Virus record (IMG/VR): IMGVR_UViG_3300043427_001029
Span: 1-37,870 of that record
Strand: one strand, 5' to 3'
Length of the DNA stretch: 37,870 bases
From: a virus
Part shown: one piece after another, positions 28,501 to 35,387 of the stretch
How positions within the stretch are numbered: the stretch's first letter is position 1
How the letters are laid out: every line of letters begins with the position of its first letter
Notes under the pieces: generated by a model
Databases searched by the model: none
Told to the model about the DNA's origin: nothing
Seen by the model: the letters and a program-made list of their open reading frames with translations, nothing else
Made by a program: the position numbers and the translations under genes

Positions 28501-29399
28501 TTGATTGTTATGGTTGATCCTGATTGCGAAACGCTGGTTGCTCCAGATCCAGCAATCGATATATCACCAGATGTTAGAGTTCCTCCAATTGATGATTGTA
28601 GACGAGTAATTGTATTAACAGAACTAATTGTGTAGTTAGAACCACTCTGCGTTACTGTTGTTGCTCCATCAGATAGAAGAGTCAGATCTCCTGATGTGTA
28701 TGTTCCAGAAGCAGTTCCACGCAGTCTGGTTATAGTATCGACATACGAGGAAGAAATTGTAATTGTGTTTCCTGCTTGTGAAACTGTTGATGAACCGCCC
28801 GCTGCAATTGTGATGTCCCCAGATACTAAAGTTCCACCAGTTGATGATTGCAGACGAGTAATAGTGTTGGTATCAATATAACTTGAGTTGATTGTAATGG
28901 CATCACCAGTTCTTGATAATGTAACGTTGCTTCCTGCTACCAAAGTAACGTCATCATTTATTCCAGCACCAGCGTTTCCGCCAGACGTTAATCTTATAAT
29001 TTTTTCGGTTGATGTGCCGCCATCTTGGGCAGATATAGCATAAGTTGTGTTATTGTCGGGAGTGGTTACAGATCCTCCCAACGGAATATCTACACTATTA
29101 ACTGTTATCTTATTATTGACTAAAGAATTATTTGGTATTGCTGAGAATGTATTAGTGGATCCAGATAACACACAATCATTGAAAGTCTTGTTTGTTATTG
29201 TTTGGGAAGTAGTTAAGTAAACATCACCTGGATTGTCCCATACAACAGTAGATCCATTTGTCTTTAGATATTGACCATTAGTGCCGCTAGTATTATTTGC
29301 AACTATCCCACTATTGGTCAGATCTAAATTATCGGTTGCTGATAATTCTTCAATCTTTTTTGATGTCGGATTAACTATTAAAGGAAAGCGATTTGCCAT
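25569..29399 (-). CDS. Long repetitive tail-fibre protein, 1276 aa
   Basis: Starts MANRFPLIVNPTSKKIEELS, a start type common in cyanophage fibres. Residues about 170-360 hold five tandem units of the type TNTITRLQSS-x-x-GTLTSGDI-x-IA. Residues about 690-800 resemble the head of YadA-like trimeric adhesins (QNTAIGFEAA, HNIAIGRSAL, NNVAIGYYAG, each with an x-AIG turn). DYEEGTWTP (about 1200) is a common lead-in to a fibre tip domain. It probably trimerises and contacts the host surface. An upstream TATAAATA on the minus strand fits late expression. Confidence 0.85.
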   Translation of the reverse strand: MANRFPLIVNPTSKKIEELSATDNLDLTNSGIVANNTSGTNGQYLKTNGSTVVWDNPGDVYLTTSQTITNKTFNDCVLSGSTNTFSAIPNNSLVNNKITVNSVDIPLGGSVTTPDNNTTYAISAQDGGTSTEKIIRLTSGGNAGAGINDDVTLVAGSNVTLSRTGDAITINSSYIDTNTITRLQSSTGGTLVSGDITIAAGGSSTVSQAGNTITISSSYVDTITRLRGTASGTYTSGDLTLLSDGATTVTQSGSNYTISSVNTITRLQSSIGGTLTSGDISIAGSGATSVSQSGSTITINSTDTNTITRLQSATAGTLTSGDITIAAGGASVVSQSGGTITITSTDTNTTYSVSSTGGLAETSTVFSLKNVVNLTDSRLLKWDNSNKQLVNSIISDNGSVVTINGALTVTGSVTTIDTTTLVVADNEIELRKGNNLVGTDSGIKINRTTNASGLVQTYNILQWFESGGYWRSYDGSVANRFVTETETQTLTNKTLSNPILTTPTLGAATATTINGLAITQVSNGTLTIANSKTLTCNNTLTFSGTDSSTIGFGTGGTVVYTTNNLSVFASTTSAQLRGVLSDETGVGVAVFGTSPTITTSILTGSTTFAVFNTTATTINAFGAATAVNIGATTGTTTIRNSLSVNGTTNLGDVVGDAINLNGTVDFVNADFTIRGGTANPIAIGRGGNAIATNTRMGYNCLNSNTSGSQNTAIGFEAAKTINSGASIVAIGYQALTNASTGQHNIAIGRSALTAILGGERNVGVGSNTLEGNTTGNNNVAIGYYAGGGATGSGNVLIGPAPDGNSTNVTYTPPTPSGDNQLVIGSGTATWVRGDSNFDVTLPQNANVGGNLTVSGNLVVNGTTTSINTNILSVDDKLIDLADISARTFTASIVSNSANITAITPVTGLIPGMVVSISTAGLSVPAGTTIVSITNNTATLSNTVTGSSGTATFVSTGATDTTADGGGFRVKGTTDKSITYVNATTAFTSTEHFDLATGKQYRIGNVQVANGLTTTLGPTTGSWSIGAGVTTSSLTQVGTLSSLTVSGNLTVDTNTLFVDATNNRVGILNTSPQDALHVQGIFRIDRQLTAQDQSYMRFTRQGTGKIRMGLKTDDAFFINADDSDGSNHFLVSSTEVYSSNNFRFAAGKGIDFSANANNAGMTSELLSDYEEGTWTPNQGGGLTVTGTFSSSGTYTKIGRQVFITFTLSGSTSIAIGGAGGTITSNLPFAAPSYFGVIYVGTSNVGFGIAGGNSSTVYSGGSVTGNSTITFSATYYTT

Positions 29400-29428
29400 T
29401 ACACAACCTGAGATGCCCTATTTAGATT

Positions 29429-29436
29429 TATTTATA
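29429..29436 (-). promoter_or_regulatory. Minus-strand late promoter TATAAATA for the tail fibre
   Basis: Exact match to the T4 late consensus on the minus strand, 30 bases before the fibre ATG. Only seven bases separate it from the -35 of the divergent psbA promoter. Confidence 0.75.
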
Positions 29437-29443
29437 AGGGGGC

Positions 29444-29477
29444 TTGACAGGTACGGGATCCCGTGCTACTATAAATA
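29444..29477 (+). promoter_or_regulatory. psbA control region: sigma70 promoter overlapping a late promoter
   Basis: TTGACA (29444-29449), 17 bp, TACTAT (29467-29472). TATAAATA (29470-29477), an exact late consensus, overlaps the -10. The spacer holds the perfect 12-base palindrome ACGGGATCCCGT (29453-29464). Confidence 0.8.
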
Positions 29478-29480
29478 AAT

Positions 29481-29506
29481 GTTAAGGAACCGAAACATTC
29501 CTTAAC
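29481..29506 (+). other. 5'-UTR hairpin of psbA
   Basis: A perfect 9-bp stem GTTAAGGAA (29481-29489)/TTCCTTAAC (29498-29506) with an eight-base loop, 32 bases before the ATG. No T-tract. It starts near the predicted late start (about 29483) and could protect or regulate the mRNA. Other cyanophage psbA genes have conserved leader structures (PhotoRC motifs); I cannot tell if this is one. Confidence 0.65.
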
Positions 29507-29538
29507 AATTCATGTAAACTTAACGTTCTTTTAAAACT

Positions 29539-30621
29539 ATGACTGCTACTATCGCTCAACAGCGTAGTGGAAGTAACACTTGGGAACAATTCTGCGAGTG
29601 GGTAACTTCTACCGATAATCGTCTTTACGTCGGTTGGTTTGGAACTCTAATGATTCCTACCCTTCTTGCTGCTACTATTTGTTTCATTGTTGCTTTCATC
29701 GCTGCTCCTCCTGTCGATATCGACGGCATTCGTGAACCCGTTGCTGGTTCACTCATGTACGGAAACAACATCATCTCTGGTGCTGTTGTTCCTAGTTCCA
29801 ACGCCATCGGACTGCACTTCTATCCTATCTGGGAAGCTGCTTCACTCGATGAATGGCTATATAATGGTGGACCATTTCAACTGGTCGTCTTCCACTTTCT
29901 GATTGGTATCTATGCCTACATGGGTCGTGAATGGGAACTCTCTTACCGATTGGGTATGCGTCCTTGGATTTGTGTTGCCTACAGCGCACCCGTTGCTGCT
30001 GCTTCTGCAGTTTTCCTCGTGTATCCCTTTGGACAAGGTTCCTTCTCTGATGCCATGCCGCTCGGCATTAGTGGAACATTTAACTACATGCTTGTTTTTC
30101 AGGCGGAGCATAACATCCTCATGCACCCCTTCCATATGCTTGGGGTGGCTGGTGTATTTGGCGGTTCTCTTTTCTCTGCTATGCATGGATCTCTGGTCAC
30201 AAGTTCACTCGTTCGTGAGACTACTGAAAACGAATCTCAAAACTATGGATACAAGTTCGGACAAGAAGAAGAAACCTACAACATCGTTGCAGCACACGGA
30301 TACTTTGGACGACTCATCTTCCAATACGCTTCCTTTAACAACAGTCGTAGCCTACATTTCTTTTTGGCTGCTTGGCCTGTTGTTGGTATTTGGTTTACTG
30401 CTCTCGGAGTCAGCACAATGGCATTCAACTTGAATGGTTTCAACTTCAACCAGTCGATTCAAGATAGTCAAGGTCATGTGATTCCTACTTGGGCAGACAT
30501 CCTCAATCGTGGTGGTCTAGGCATGGAAGTAATGCATGAGCGTAACGCTCACAACTTCCCTCTTGACCTTGCCGCTGCTGATATGACTCCTGTTGCTCTC
30601 ACTGCACCTGCAATCGGTTGA
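29539..30621 (+). CDS. psbA: Photosystem II D1 protein, 360 aa
   Basis: Full-length D1, with the five membrane helices, [15 protein letters not shown] (His ligand of P680), the Tyr-Z helix and the QB region FIAFNNSR-type stretch ([14 protein letters not shown]). The C-terminal extension after LDLAA resembles the CtpA processing site. Glu131 (Glu130 in the usual numbering, this protein has one extra residue near its start) is the residue linked to the high-light form of D1. It replaces damaged host D1 to keep energy supply during infection. It is more GC-rich than phage genes around it. Confidence 0.99.
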   Translation: MTATIAQQRSGSNTWEQFCEWVTSTDNRLYVGWFGTLMIPTLLAATICFIVAFIAAPPVDIDGIREPVAGSLMYGNNIISGAVVPSSNAIGLHFYPIWEAASLDEWLYNGGPFQLVVFHFLIGIYAYMGREWELSYRLGMRPWICVAYSAPVAAASAVFLVYPFGQGSFSDAMPLGISGTFNYMLVFQAEHNILMHPFHMLGVAGVFGGSLFSAMHGSLVTSSLVRETTENESQNYGYKFGQEEETYNIVAAHGYFGRLIFQYASFNNSRSLHFFLAAWPVVGIWFTALGVSTMAFNLNGFNFNQSIQDSQGHVIPTWADILNRGGLGMEVMHERNAHNFPLDLAAADMTPVALTAPAIG

Positions 30622-30646
30622 CATACTAGGTAAAACCTGATACACT
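30618..30646 (+). promoter_or_regulatory. Sigma70-type promoter overlapping the psbA stop
   Basis: TTGACA (30618-30623) contains the psbA TGA stop; 17 bp on is TACACT (30641-30646). The spacer carries AGGT/ACCT (30628-30638). Predicted start near 30653, within the hairpin that ends psbA. Confidence 0.65.
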
Positions 30647-30647
30647 G

Positions 30648-30670
30648 GGAGGGCAATGCCCTCCTTTTTT
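30648..30670 (+). terminator. psbA terminator
   Basis: Perfect 7-bp stem GGAGGGC/GCCCTCC (30648-30654, 30658-30664), loop AAT, then six Ts. It ends psbA transcription, while a transcript from the promoter at 30618 would begin inside it. Confidence 0.9.
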
Positions 30671-30865
30671 ATGGAAACTTTCGAGCAGACCTGCTATAAA
30701 CCATATGATAGACATGACTATAAACTAATCTTCGCCAACAATACATCAAAAGTCTTTGATAATTATATGGATGTGCAGGCAACATGGTTCCAAACTCCCA
30801 ATCAATTCTTGAGTCACATAGAAGTATTGGATAAAAAGAAAAAAACTAATCCAAAAGGATTCTAA
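30671..30865 (+). CDS. Hypothetical small protein, 64 aa
   Basis: Starts METFEQTCYKPYDRHDYKLI, basic at the C-terminus (KKKKTNPKGF). The ATG follows the terminator T-tract directly; there is no Shine-Dalgarno. A longer frame from 30656 is possible but would start inside the hairpin. Aromatic strands suggest a small folded domain. Function unknown. Confidence 0.6.
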   Translation: METFEQTCYKPYDRHDYKLIFANNTSKVFDNYMDVQATWFQTPNQFLSHIEVLDKKKKTNPKGF

Positions 30866-30893
30866 ATACTGAACGATAACTGGAGATACATTG

Positions 30894-31244
30894 ATGGTAG
30901 ATGAAGTGCTGGGTGTGCATCACATCGCAGAATTATGTGAATGTAACGCTGATCTTTTAAACAATTCTGAACATATTAGCACTTCCCTTAGACAGGCAGT
31001 GGAACATGCAAATGCTACTTTAATCGAAGAAGTTAAATACGAATTTACTCCTCAGGGGATTACTGCGGTGTGTTTATTATCAGAAAGTCACATCAGCATT
31101 CATACATGGCCAGAAAAAGGATATGCTGCGGTAGATATCTTCACTTGTGGAGATCATACCATGCCAGATAAGGCTTGCGAATATATGGTAACTGCATTAG
31201 AATGCAAACAACCAAAAATCATTATGTTGAAACGAGGTATCTAA
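30894..31244 (+). CDS. speD: S-adenosylmethionine decarboxylase proenzyme, 116 aa
   Basis: The processing site LLSESHISIHTWPE has Glu64-Ser65, where self-cleavage makes the pyruvoyl group. His70 and Cys85 (DIFTCGD) are the catalytic partners. The enzyme makes the aminopropyl donor for spermidine. Length is that of the bacterial short form. GGAG precedes the ATG at 30894 by eight bases; the TTG one codon earlier is rejected. Such genes are common in cyanophages. It overlaps glutaredoxin by one base (TAATG). Confidence 0.95.
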   Translation: MVDEVLGVHHIAELCECNADLLNNSEHISTSLRQAVEHANATLIEEVKYEFTPQGITAVCLLSESHISIHTWPEKGYAAVDIFTCGDHTMPDKACEYMVTALECKQPKIIMLKRGI

Positions 31245-31495
31245 TGGAAATTACTGCTTATACATTGCCAGGTTGTTCTCATTGTGGACATCTAAAAGAA
31301 CTTTTTAAAAGGGCAAATGTAGATTACGCTGAAGTATCAGTAACCAATGATATGACAACGGAAGATTTTAACAACAAATATCCAATGATCAAGGTATTTC
31401 CTTTTGTTGTTATTGATGATAAAGCAGTTGGTGGGTTGGTTGAGGTTATAAAACTTTTTCTTTCCGAAGGTTTGATTAGTTCTACGAGGAGTTAG
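31244..31495 (+). CDS. Glutaredoxin, 83 aa
   Basis: Redox motif CSHC (11-14) and the element KVFPFVVID with cis-Pro, followed by GGLVE for the glutathione site. It is a second glutaredoxin, distinct from that at 13300. Translation is coupled to speD through TAATG. It probably supplies ribonucleotide reductase, or another thiol enzyme, with electrons. Confidence 0.85.
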   Translation: MEITAYTLPGCSHCGHLKELFKRANVDYAEVSVTNDMTTEDFNNKYPMIKVFPFVVIDDKAVGGLVEVIKLFLSEGLISSTRS

Positions 31496-31497
31496 TG

Positions 31498-31875
31498 ATG
31501 GCATCTATTGAAGATATGTATTATATTGTCAACGAAGCGATTGATTTTGCTTTTAAGGAGCAGAAATATAATTTAAATTTTTATACATATCTGCAAGGTG
31601 AAAATTTCACAAAACAAGATATAACTATTTTTTTAGAATCTAATGTTTGCACTGCCATTAGAGATCAAGTAGAAGAAATAGATATGTATCTTGGTGGTGG
31701 TCCTGAGGTTGCTGATGTTAGAGAATCCTATAATTGGATGGGTAAACCTCGTGCTAGAAAAGTGAAAGAATATTTAAATTCTATGTTAGAGGATGCGAAA
31801 AAGTATGAGAAATCAAAACGAAGAGGAAGAAAACCAGGCAGTAAAAACAAACCACAACCAGCTGCGAATAAATAG
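31498..31875 (+). CDS. Helical protein with AT-hook-like tail, 125 aa
   Basis: An acidic helical domain (1-100) is followed by KSKRRGRKPGSKNKP, an AT-hook-like GRKP core in a basic setting, so it may bind the minor groove of AT-rich DNA. A TTG/GTG start is possible just upstream, but the ATG at 31498 is preferred. Its stop overlaps a late motif. Function unknown. Confidence 0.6.
   Translation: MASIEDMYYIVNEAIDFAFKEQKYNLNFYTYLQGENFTKQDITIFLESNVCTAIRDQVEEIDMYLGGGPEVADVRESYNWMGKPRARKVKEYLNSMLEDAKKYEKSKRRGRKPGSKNKPQPAANK
31867..31874 (+). promoter_or_regulatory. Late motif AATAAATA
   Basis: Overlaps the stop of the AT-hook gene. The predicted start is near 31880, upstream of the long inverted repeat at 31892-31965. 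Confidence 0.5.
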
Positions 31876-31891
31876 AGGTATAGAATTCATG

Positions 31892-31965
31892 CTGCGTAGG
31901 AGGGTTGATAAAGTCAAACCTAGACATGGATTTAAACTGAATAAAACATTCAACCTCCTACGCAG
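31892..31965. repeat. Long imperfect inverted repeat (16 bp arms)
   Basis: CTGCGTAGGAGGGTTGA (31892-31908) is repeated inverted as TCAACCTCCTACGCAG (31950-31965), with only one extra G in the left arm; the gap is 41 bases. The region has no assured gene; a 44-codon frame (31889-32023) runs through it. It would make one very stable hairpin, or could be an operator or recombination site. Confidence 0.85.
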
Positions 31966-32027
31966 AACATTCCATTTTAATTTGGAGTTCTCCTGGGCGG
32001 TTGACAAACCAACAAGGGAGTAGTAAG

Positions 32028-32270
32028 ATGGAGTCAGCAACACCATACATCCTGTTCTTTTCTGGAATAGGAATCGTAGGATCTTTTATGATCGGTTTAA
32101 TGATTGGATGGTTCGGAAACGATATCGTCTATGCCTTTCTCAATAAAAACAGGATTGTTCCAATGCATCCTGAAATGTTTGATGAGAATGGTCAACTGAT
32201 TCCCGATGAGATTGTGGCGGTTCGCTTTGAAAATTCTGAAGATTTTGAGGAGTATGACGACGAGGATTAA
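32028..32270 (+). CDS. Membrane protein with acidic tail, 80 aa
   Basis: MESATPYILFFSGIGIVGSF begins one long hydrophobic helix (about 6-37), followed by a charged tail ending YDDED. AAGGGAG precedes the ATG by nine bases. It precedes rnh directly. Function unknown; such proteins may anchor replication or host factors to the membrane. Confidence 0.65.
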   Translation: MESATPYILFFSGIGIVGSFMIGLMIGWFGNDIVYAFLNKNRIVPMHPEMFDENGQLIPDEIVAVRFENSEDFEEYDDED

Positions 32271-33173
32271 ATGATTCTAATTGATATGAATCAGATTATG
32301 ATTAGTAATCTGATGATGCAGTTGAAAGGTGATGCTCTTAACGAAAATCTTGTTAGGCATATGGTGCTCACAGCATTGCGAGCATTTGAAAAACAATACT
32401 CTCCTACCTATGGTGAAGTTGTATTGGCATATGATTCCAAACACTATTGGCGTAAGGAAGCATTCCCTTATTACAAACAGAATAGAAAGAAAGACCGAGA
32501 AGCATCCGAGCTTGATTGGAATGCTATCTTCGAAGTCTTGAATAAGATTAGAGACGAGATTAAAAACTTCTTTCCTTACAAAGTAGTTGAAGTGTATGGT
32601 GCTGAGGCAGACGATGTTATCAGCACTCTCACTACTCTTCAAGCATACAAAAATATTAAACTAGAGAAAGAAGGTAAACAACCAGAGAAAGTTTTGATTC
32701 TTTCTGGAGATAAAGATTTCATTCAACTACAAAAGTATCCTTTTGTTAAGCAGTATAATCCTATTCTAAAGAAAGAGATTAAACATGACAACCCAAGGGA
32801 ATATATTCTCGAACATATCATTAAGGGAGATAAGTCAGATGGCATACCTAACTTCCTATCTGATGACGATACATTTGTTGTAGGCAAGAGACAGAAACCT
32901 ATAAGTAAGAAAAACTTAGAAAGATGGGTTAAACTAGATCCATTGGATTTCTGTAATACTGCTGAAGCAAAAGAAAATTACATGCGTAATCGGAAATTAA
33001 TCGATCTTTCCTGTGTTCCTGAACAACTTGCTACGGAAATCGTAAATTATTACAAAGCACTAAATAATTCTGAAAAGAAAGTTCCATTAGAATACTTTCA
33101 ACAGCATCAACTTACTAAGTTGATGGAGGACTTTGTATTTCGTAACACACAACCACATTTTAACGTGAACTGA
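32271..33173 (+). CDS. rnh: T4-like RNase H (5'-3' flap/exonuclease), 300 aa
   Basis: Metal-binding acidic residues of the FEN family are in place: Asp5, Asp55, Glu112-Asp114-Asp115 (AEADDV), Asp147 and Asp149 (SGDKDF), Asp187 and Asp190 (KGDKSDGIPN). The family removes RNA primers and flaps during lagging-strand replication. Length matches T4 RNase H (305). The ATG directly follows the preceding TAA. Confidence 0.93.
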   Translation: MILIDMNQIMISNLMMQLKGDALNENLVRHMVLTALRAFEKQYSPTYGEVVLAYDSKHYWRKEAFPYYKQNRKKDREASELDWNAIFEVLNKIRDEIKNFFPYKVVEVYGAEADDVISTLTTLQAYKNIKLEKEGKQPEKVLILSGDKDFIQLQKYPFVKQYNPILKKEIKHDNPREYILEHIIKGDKSDGIPNFLSDDDTFVVGKRQKPISKKNLERWVKLDPLDFCNTAEAKENYMRNRKLIDLSCVPEQLATEIVNYYKALNNSEKKVPLEYFQQHQLTKLMEDFVFRNTQPHFNVN

Positions 33174-33174
33174 T

Positions 33175-33624
33175 ATGGCAACTGATACTTATAGACCTTT
33201 AATTTCGGAAGTTCTTCGCAAGGTCAACAACGCTAAAACCAAAGCAGAAAAATCTGAACTGCTTCTCAAGTACAATAGTCAGACTCTTCGTAGTTTGTTT
33301 ATTTGGAACTTTGATGAGAGTGTATCTTCTGCTCTTCCTGATGGTGATGTACCTTTTACTAAGAATCCAGCACCAGAAGGCACTGATCATATTCGTTTAG
33401 AGAATGAAGGTAAGAAGTTCTTTTACTTTATTAAAGGTGCTTCTACCATCTCACAATCCAAGCGTGAGCAAATCTTCTTGGGTATGATTGAATCACTGCA
33501 TCCCGATGAAGCAGAAGTTTTGATTCTTGTTAAGGATAAGAATCTTCAAAAGAAGTTTACTCGTATCTCACGAGCTCTTATTGAAGAGACCTTCCCCCAA
33601 ATCAAATGGGGAGGTCGTAGTTAA
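33175..33624 (+). CDS. DUF6433-like conserved protein, 149 aa
   Basis: Begins MATDTYRPLISEVLRKVNNA and has FFYFIKGASTISQSKREQIF, then LHPDEAEVLI, the layout I recall of DUF6433, found near replication genes in T4-like phages. It may be a helper of DNA metabolism. It lies one base after rnh and overlaps the next ATG by one base. Confidence 0.65.
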   Translation: MATDTYRPLISEVLRKVNNAKTKAEKSELLLKYNSQTLRSLFIWNFDESVSSALPDGDVPFTKNPAPEGTDHIRLENEGKKFFYFIKGASTISQSKREQIFLGMIESLHPDEAEVLILVKDKNLQKKFTRISRALIEETFPQIKWGGRS

Positions 33625-33878
33625 TGAAGATTCTCCATCAAAATTGTGATCCTGAATTAGCAAACGATAGAAGTTTGCCTTACACAGCATACCTTGTAAC
33701 ATATGAAATCGATGGAGCAATCGCATATGATATAGTTATTCCAGATAAACAAATGGAGATCTTTGATGTCTACTGGGATAAATACCGCGAAGGTTTAAAG
33801 GGTTGGAAACAATCCGAAGGCAGAGTGAATCCAAAGTTATGGGGAGTTCAACCAAAAGAATCTAAGAAGAAGAGGTAA
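33624..33878 (+). CDS. Hypothetical protein, 84 aa
   Basis: MKILHQNCDPELANDRSLPY leads a beta-rich domain, with a basic tail ending KKR. A GATAAATA inside this gene (33777-33784) is probably chance. Function unknown. Confidence 0.6.
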   Translation: MKILHQNCDPELANDRSLPYTAYLVTYEIDGAIAYDIVIPDKQMEIFDVYWDKYREGLKGWKQSEGRVNPKLWGVQPKESKKKR

Positions 33879-33880
33879 AC

Positions 33881-34273
33881 ATGGCAATGATAATAACAGA
33901 TACGGCAAGACAACAGGCTCTGTCGTATTTGGTTGGTAAAGATACTACAGTAGAAGATCTGACTTTGAAGTTGTATAGTAATAACTATACACCAGAAGTT
34001 TCTTCTGTTGTTGCTCAGTTCACTGAAGTTAGTGGAGGTGGGTATGCAGAGAAAACTTTGACTGGTTCATCGTGGACTATTTCATCTAATACTATTACAT
34101 ATCCACAACAGACCTGGACATTTACTGGTTCTGCTGGTAATGTTTATGGTTATTATGTTGTCCTTGCTAGCACAGGTACTTTAGTATTTGCTGAAAAATT
34201 TGATGGATCACCATATACTATTTCCACTAGCGGAGATATCATTAGAGTAACCCTATCACTCAATGCAATTTAA
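33881..34273 (+). CDS. Beta-rich structural-type protein, 130 aa
   Basis: A polar, Thr/Ser/Gly-rich, beta-strand protein (VEDLTLKLYSNNYTPE, GGGYAEKTLTGSSWTIS, TWTFTGSAGNVYGYYVV) of the kind seen in tail or fibre parts. It lacks catalytic motifs. It lies in a replication block but looks structural, so virion roles should be tested first. Confidence 0.55.
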   Translation: MAMIITDTARQQALSYLVGKDTTVEDLTLKLYSNNYTPEVSSVVAQFTEVSGGGYAEKTLTGSSWTISSNTITYPQQTWTFTGSAGNVYGYYVVLASTGTLVFAEKFDGSPYTISTSGDIIRVTLSLNAI

Positions 34274-34278
34274 TAACT

Positions 34279-34533
34279 ATGGCACTAACTAATCCACCAA
34301 AGAACTGGGTAGTTCGCTACCATCTTTCAGGTAAACCAGCAACACAATATAACTTTGCTGGTTGGAAAGAAAGTGGTAAACCTAGCTACACCGCTAAGTT
34401 TGATAAGATTGAAAAGTTTGAGAAAGCAGACGATGCATTTCGTATAGCAGTTCAACTCAATGAAACTGGGGAGTATGTAGCAGAAGTAAAACGAATCTGT
34501 ATAGCACTAGAAGACGAATACTATTTTATTTAA
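34279..34533 (+). CDS. Hypothetical protein, 84 aa
   Basis: Starts MALTNPPKNWVVRYHLSGKP; mixed beta and helix, Trp/Tyr-rich, acidic end. No family recognised. Part of a tight plus-strand run between rnh and thyX. Confidence 0.6.
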   Translation: MALTNPPKNWVVRYHLSGKPATQYNFAGWKESGKPSYTAKFDKIEKFEKADDAFRIAVQLNETGEYVAEVKRICIALEDEYYFI

Positions 34534-34537
34534 AATT

Positions 34538-34732
34538 ATGACTGAACAAACTATTGACATTGAAGCACAAGAAGTGGTAGAATCTCCTGAGGTAGAACCA
34601 CAAACTCCTTTTATTCAACCAAAGATTAATCAAAAGGAATTCAATAAACTTGTAAAAAAATACAAGCGTTATCGTCGTTCCGCCCTTGCTGAAGTTCGTC
34701 GTCTAGATGGTGCCCCACAATATGACCTGTGA
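34538..34732 (+). CDS. Small acidic-to-basic protein, 64 aa
   Basis: An acidic N-terminal half (MTEQTIDIEAQEVVESPEVE) and a basic helical half (KKYKRYRRSALAEVRR) suggest an intrinsically disordered start with a nucleic-acid-binding helix. It overlaps thyX by 11 bases. Function unknown. Confidence 0.6.
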   Translation: MTEQTIDIEAQEVVESPEVEPQTPFIQPKINQKEFNKLVKKYKRYRRSALAEVRRLDGAPQYDL

Positions 34733-35360
34733 AGTTAAACTAATTTCTGTTACTCCCGATGCTGAGAACACGATGGCATACATTGCCCGTGTTAGCAACC
34801 CAAACAACCAAGAGAATCCAAACTATGCAGGTCTTCTGCGTTATTGTATTCATCACGAACACTGGTCTGTGTTCGAACAATCTCATATGACACTTGAGAT
34901 TGAAACTAATCGCGGTATCGCAGCCCAGATACTTCGTCATAGGAGCTTTACATTTCAGGAATTTTCGCAGAGGTATGCTGACACTAACCTGCTGACCACA
35001 GAGATTCCTGTGCCAGAACTTCGTCGTCAAGATACAAAGAATCGTCAGAATTCTATTGATGACCTTGATCCTGAACTGGTCAAAGCATTTCAAACCAGAT
35101 CTCGCATGTTGTTTTCTGAGGCATCAGAACTCTATACTGACATGGTTGAGGCGGGAGTCGCTAAGGAGTGTGCCCGCTTTGTTCTGCCCTTAGCGGTGCC
35201 TACGCGCCTCTACATGACGGGTTCGTGCCGTTCATGGATCCATTACATCAACCTACGCTCTGCCCATGGCACCCAGAAGGAGCACATGGAGATCGCTGAG
35301 GCATGTAGAGAAATCTTTAAGACTCAGTTCCCGAAGGTTGCGGAAGCACTGGAATGGTGA
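34722..35360 (+). CDS. thyX: Flavin-dependent thymidylate synthase, 212 aa
   Basis: The ThyX motif RHRSFTFQEFSQRY (72-85) matches RHRxxSxxxxSxR except that the usual Ser/Ala at position 5 is a Thr. ECARFVLPLAVPTRLYMTGS follows, then GTQKEHMEIAEA. The enzyme makes dTMP from dUMP using FAD and methylene-tetrahydrofolate, and serves phage DNA synthesis. I start it at 34722 to avoid an unlikely extension. The promoter for the next gene lies in its 3' end. Confidence 0.95.
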   Translation: MTCEVKLISVTPDAENTMAYIARVSNPNNQENPNYAGLLRYCIHHEHWSVFEQSHMTLEIETNRGIAAQILRHRSFTFQEFSQRYADTNLLTTEIPVPELRRQDTKNRQNSIDDLDPELVKAFQTRSRMLFSEASELYTDMVEAGVAKECARFVLPLAVPTRLYMTGSCRSWIHYINLRSAHGTQKEHMEIAEACREIFKTQFPKVAEALEW

Positions 35361-35386
35361 TATAATAGGGTCAACCACACAGACCC
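35338..35386 (+). promoter_or_regulatory. Promoter and start-proximal hairpin after thyX
   Basis: TTGCGG (35338-35343), 17 bp, TATAAT (35361-35366). A 5-bp stem GGGTC (35368-35372)/GACCC (35382-35386) follows directly; the predicted start (about 35373) lies just behind its left arm, so the hairpin forms only in read-through RNA. Confidence 0.5.
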
Positions 35387-35387
35387 A

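Noticed and set aside
26467-28881. Several Val/Pro-rich plus-strand frames inside the tail fibre gene
   Set aside because: They mirror the repeats of the minus-strand fibre and have no start signals.
31889-32023. A 44-codon Arg-rich frame through the long inverted repeat
   Set aside because: Its repeated LRR motif follows from the inverted repeat itself; no ribosome site is seen.
32001-32029. TTGACA with TAAGAT 17 bp downstream
   Set aside because: The -10 would overlap the ATG at 32028, and the box is weak; the TTGACA is probably chance.
33777-33784. GATAAATA motifs inside genes (also at 35808-35815)
   Set aside because: They lie within conserved-looking reading frames with no gene start close by, and show how often the motif occurs by chance.
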